Both the position numbers and the translations under genes were made by a program. 55,106 nt of DNA from Secundilactobacillus malefermentans DSM 5705 = KCTC 3548 (GTDB taxonomy: Bacteria > Bacillota > Bacilli > Lactobacillales > Lactobacillaceae), in assembly GCF_001436395.1 (NCBI RefSeq), contig NZ_AZGJ01000009.1, positions 1 through 55,106 of the forward strand, in the 5' to 3' direction. The notes beneath the pieces were generated by a model, which worked only from the letters and a program-made list of their open reading frames with translations, searched no databases and was not told where the DNA came from. This document shows positions 55,066-55,106 of the stretch, in pieces (within the stretch, counting starts at the first letter, position 1; every line of letters starts with the position of its first letter).

Positions 55066-55106
55066 AAAAAAATCACTTCAAAATTTGGCTCTTTGTCAAA
55101 TCCTGT
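55066..55106. mobile_element. Possible insertion-sequence end (ISL3-like) in the rpsD terminator
   Basis: 55066-55079 (seven A then TCACTTC) looks like the left arm of an intrinsic terminator with no right arm in view. From 55087 the sequence GGCTCTTTGTCAAATCC resembles terminal inverted repeats of ISL3-family elements, which start with GG and give 8-base target duplications. The window ends before a transposase could be seen. Confidence 0.35.

Overview
The window looks like a housekeeping segment of a low-GC Gram-positive chromosome, most likely from the Lactobacillaceae. The grounds are a divergent ccpA/pepQ pair, T-box leaders on alaS, valS and an amino-acid transporter, MinCD without MinE nearby, YslB, CbpB, IreB, EzrA, and RNase Y next to recA. 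I recognise 53 protein genes. 48 lie on the minus strand; pepQ, mscS, yslB, the GAF-type methionine sulfoxide reductase and rpsD are on plus. I see no rRNA, tRNA, CRISPR array, prophage or complete insertion sequence.

Layout from left to right. 1-7.4 kb: ccpA and pepQ diverge around a perfect cre palindrome; then a DUF948/YtxH pair, mscS, and the operon murI-rdgB-yfcE-cbpB (wall precursor, nucleotide sanitation, phosphodiesterase, c-di-AMP sensor), and yslB. 7.4-17.6 kb: trxA, mutS2, zapA-cvpA, ireB-ruvX-yrzB, alaS with its T-box, nrnA-cshB. 17.7-33.3 kb is a repair, recombination and tRNA-modification block: dinB, yajC, ruvA-ruvB-queA-tgt, mutS-mutL, ymdB, rny, recA, cinA, pgsA. LexA-type boxes lie in front of ruvA and recA. 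33.3-37 kb: rodZ and the M16-peptidase pair ymfF-ymfH. 37-39.6 kb: a three-gene amino-acid ABC transporter behind a T-box whose specifier I read as CAC (His). 39.6-43.6 kb: mreB-mreC-mreD-minC-minD for cell shape and division-site placement. 43.7-53.6 kb: radC, folC, valS with a GUA (Val) T-box, tpx, nifZ-thiI for tRNA thiolation, ezrA. 53.8-55.1 kb: a free-methionine-R-sulfoxide reductase, then rpsD behind a long structured leader.

I did not find a new multi-gene system; nearly all of this is conserved core genome. Several smaller things deserve a look. The CinA protein lacks its whole MoCF domain but keeps a perfect ribosome-binding site. Intrinsic terminators are repeatedly wedged directly against the next gene's Shine-Dalgarno sequence, with no room for a promoter (rodZ/pgsA, mreB/mreC, valS/folC, folC/radC). 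The amino-acid transporter carries a readable histidine T-box. The last 20 bases resemble the end of an ISL3-family insertion sequence, placed inside what looks like half of the rpsD terminator.

Start codons were chosen by Shine-Dalgarno spacing. Ten genes appear to use TTG or GTG, or are best explained that way. All statements about families come from recognising motifs by eye; no database search was run.
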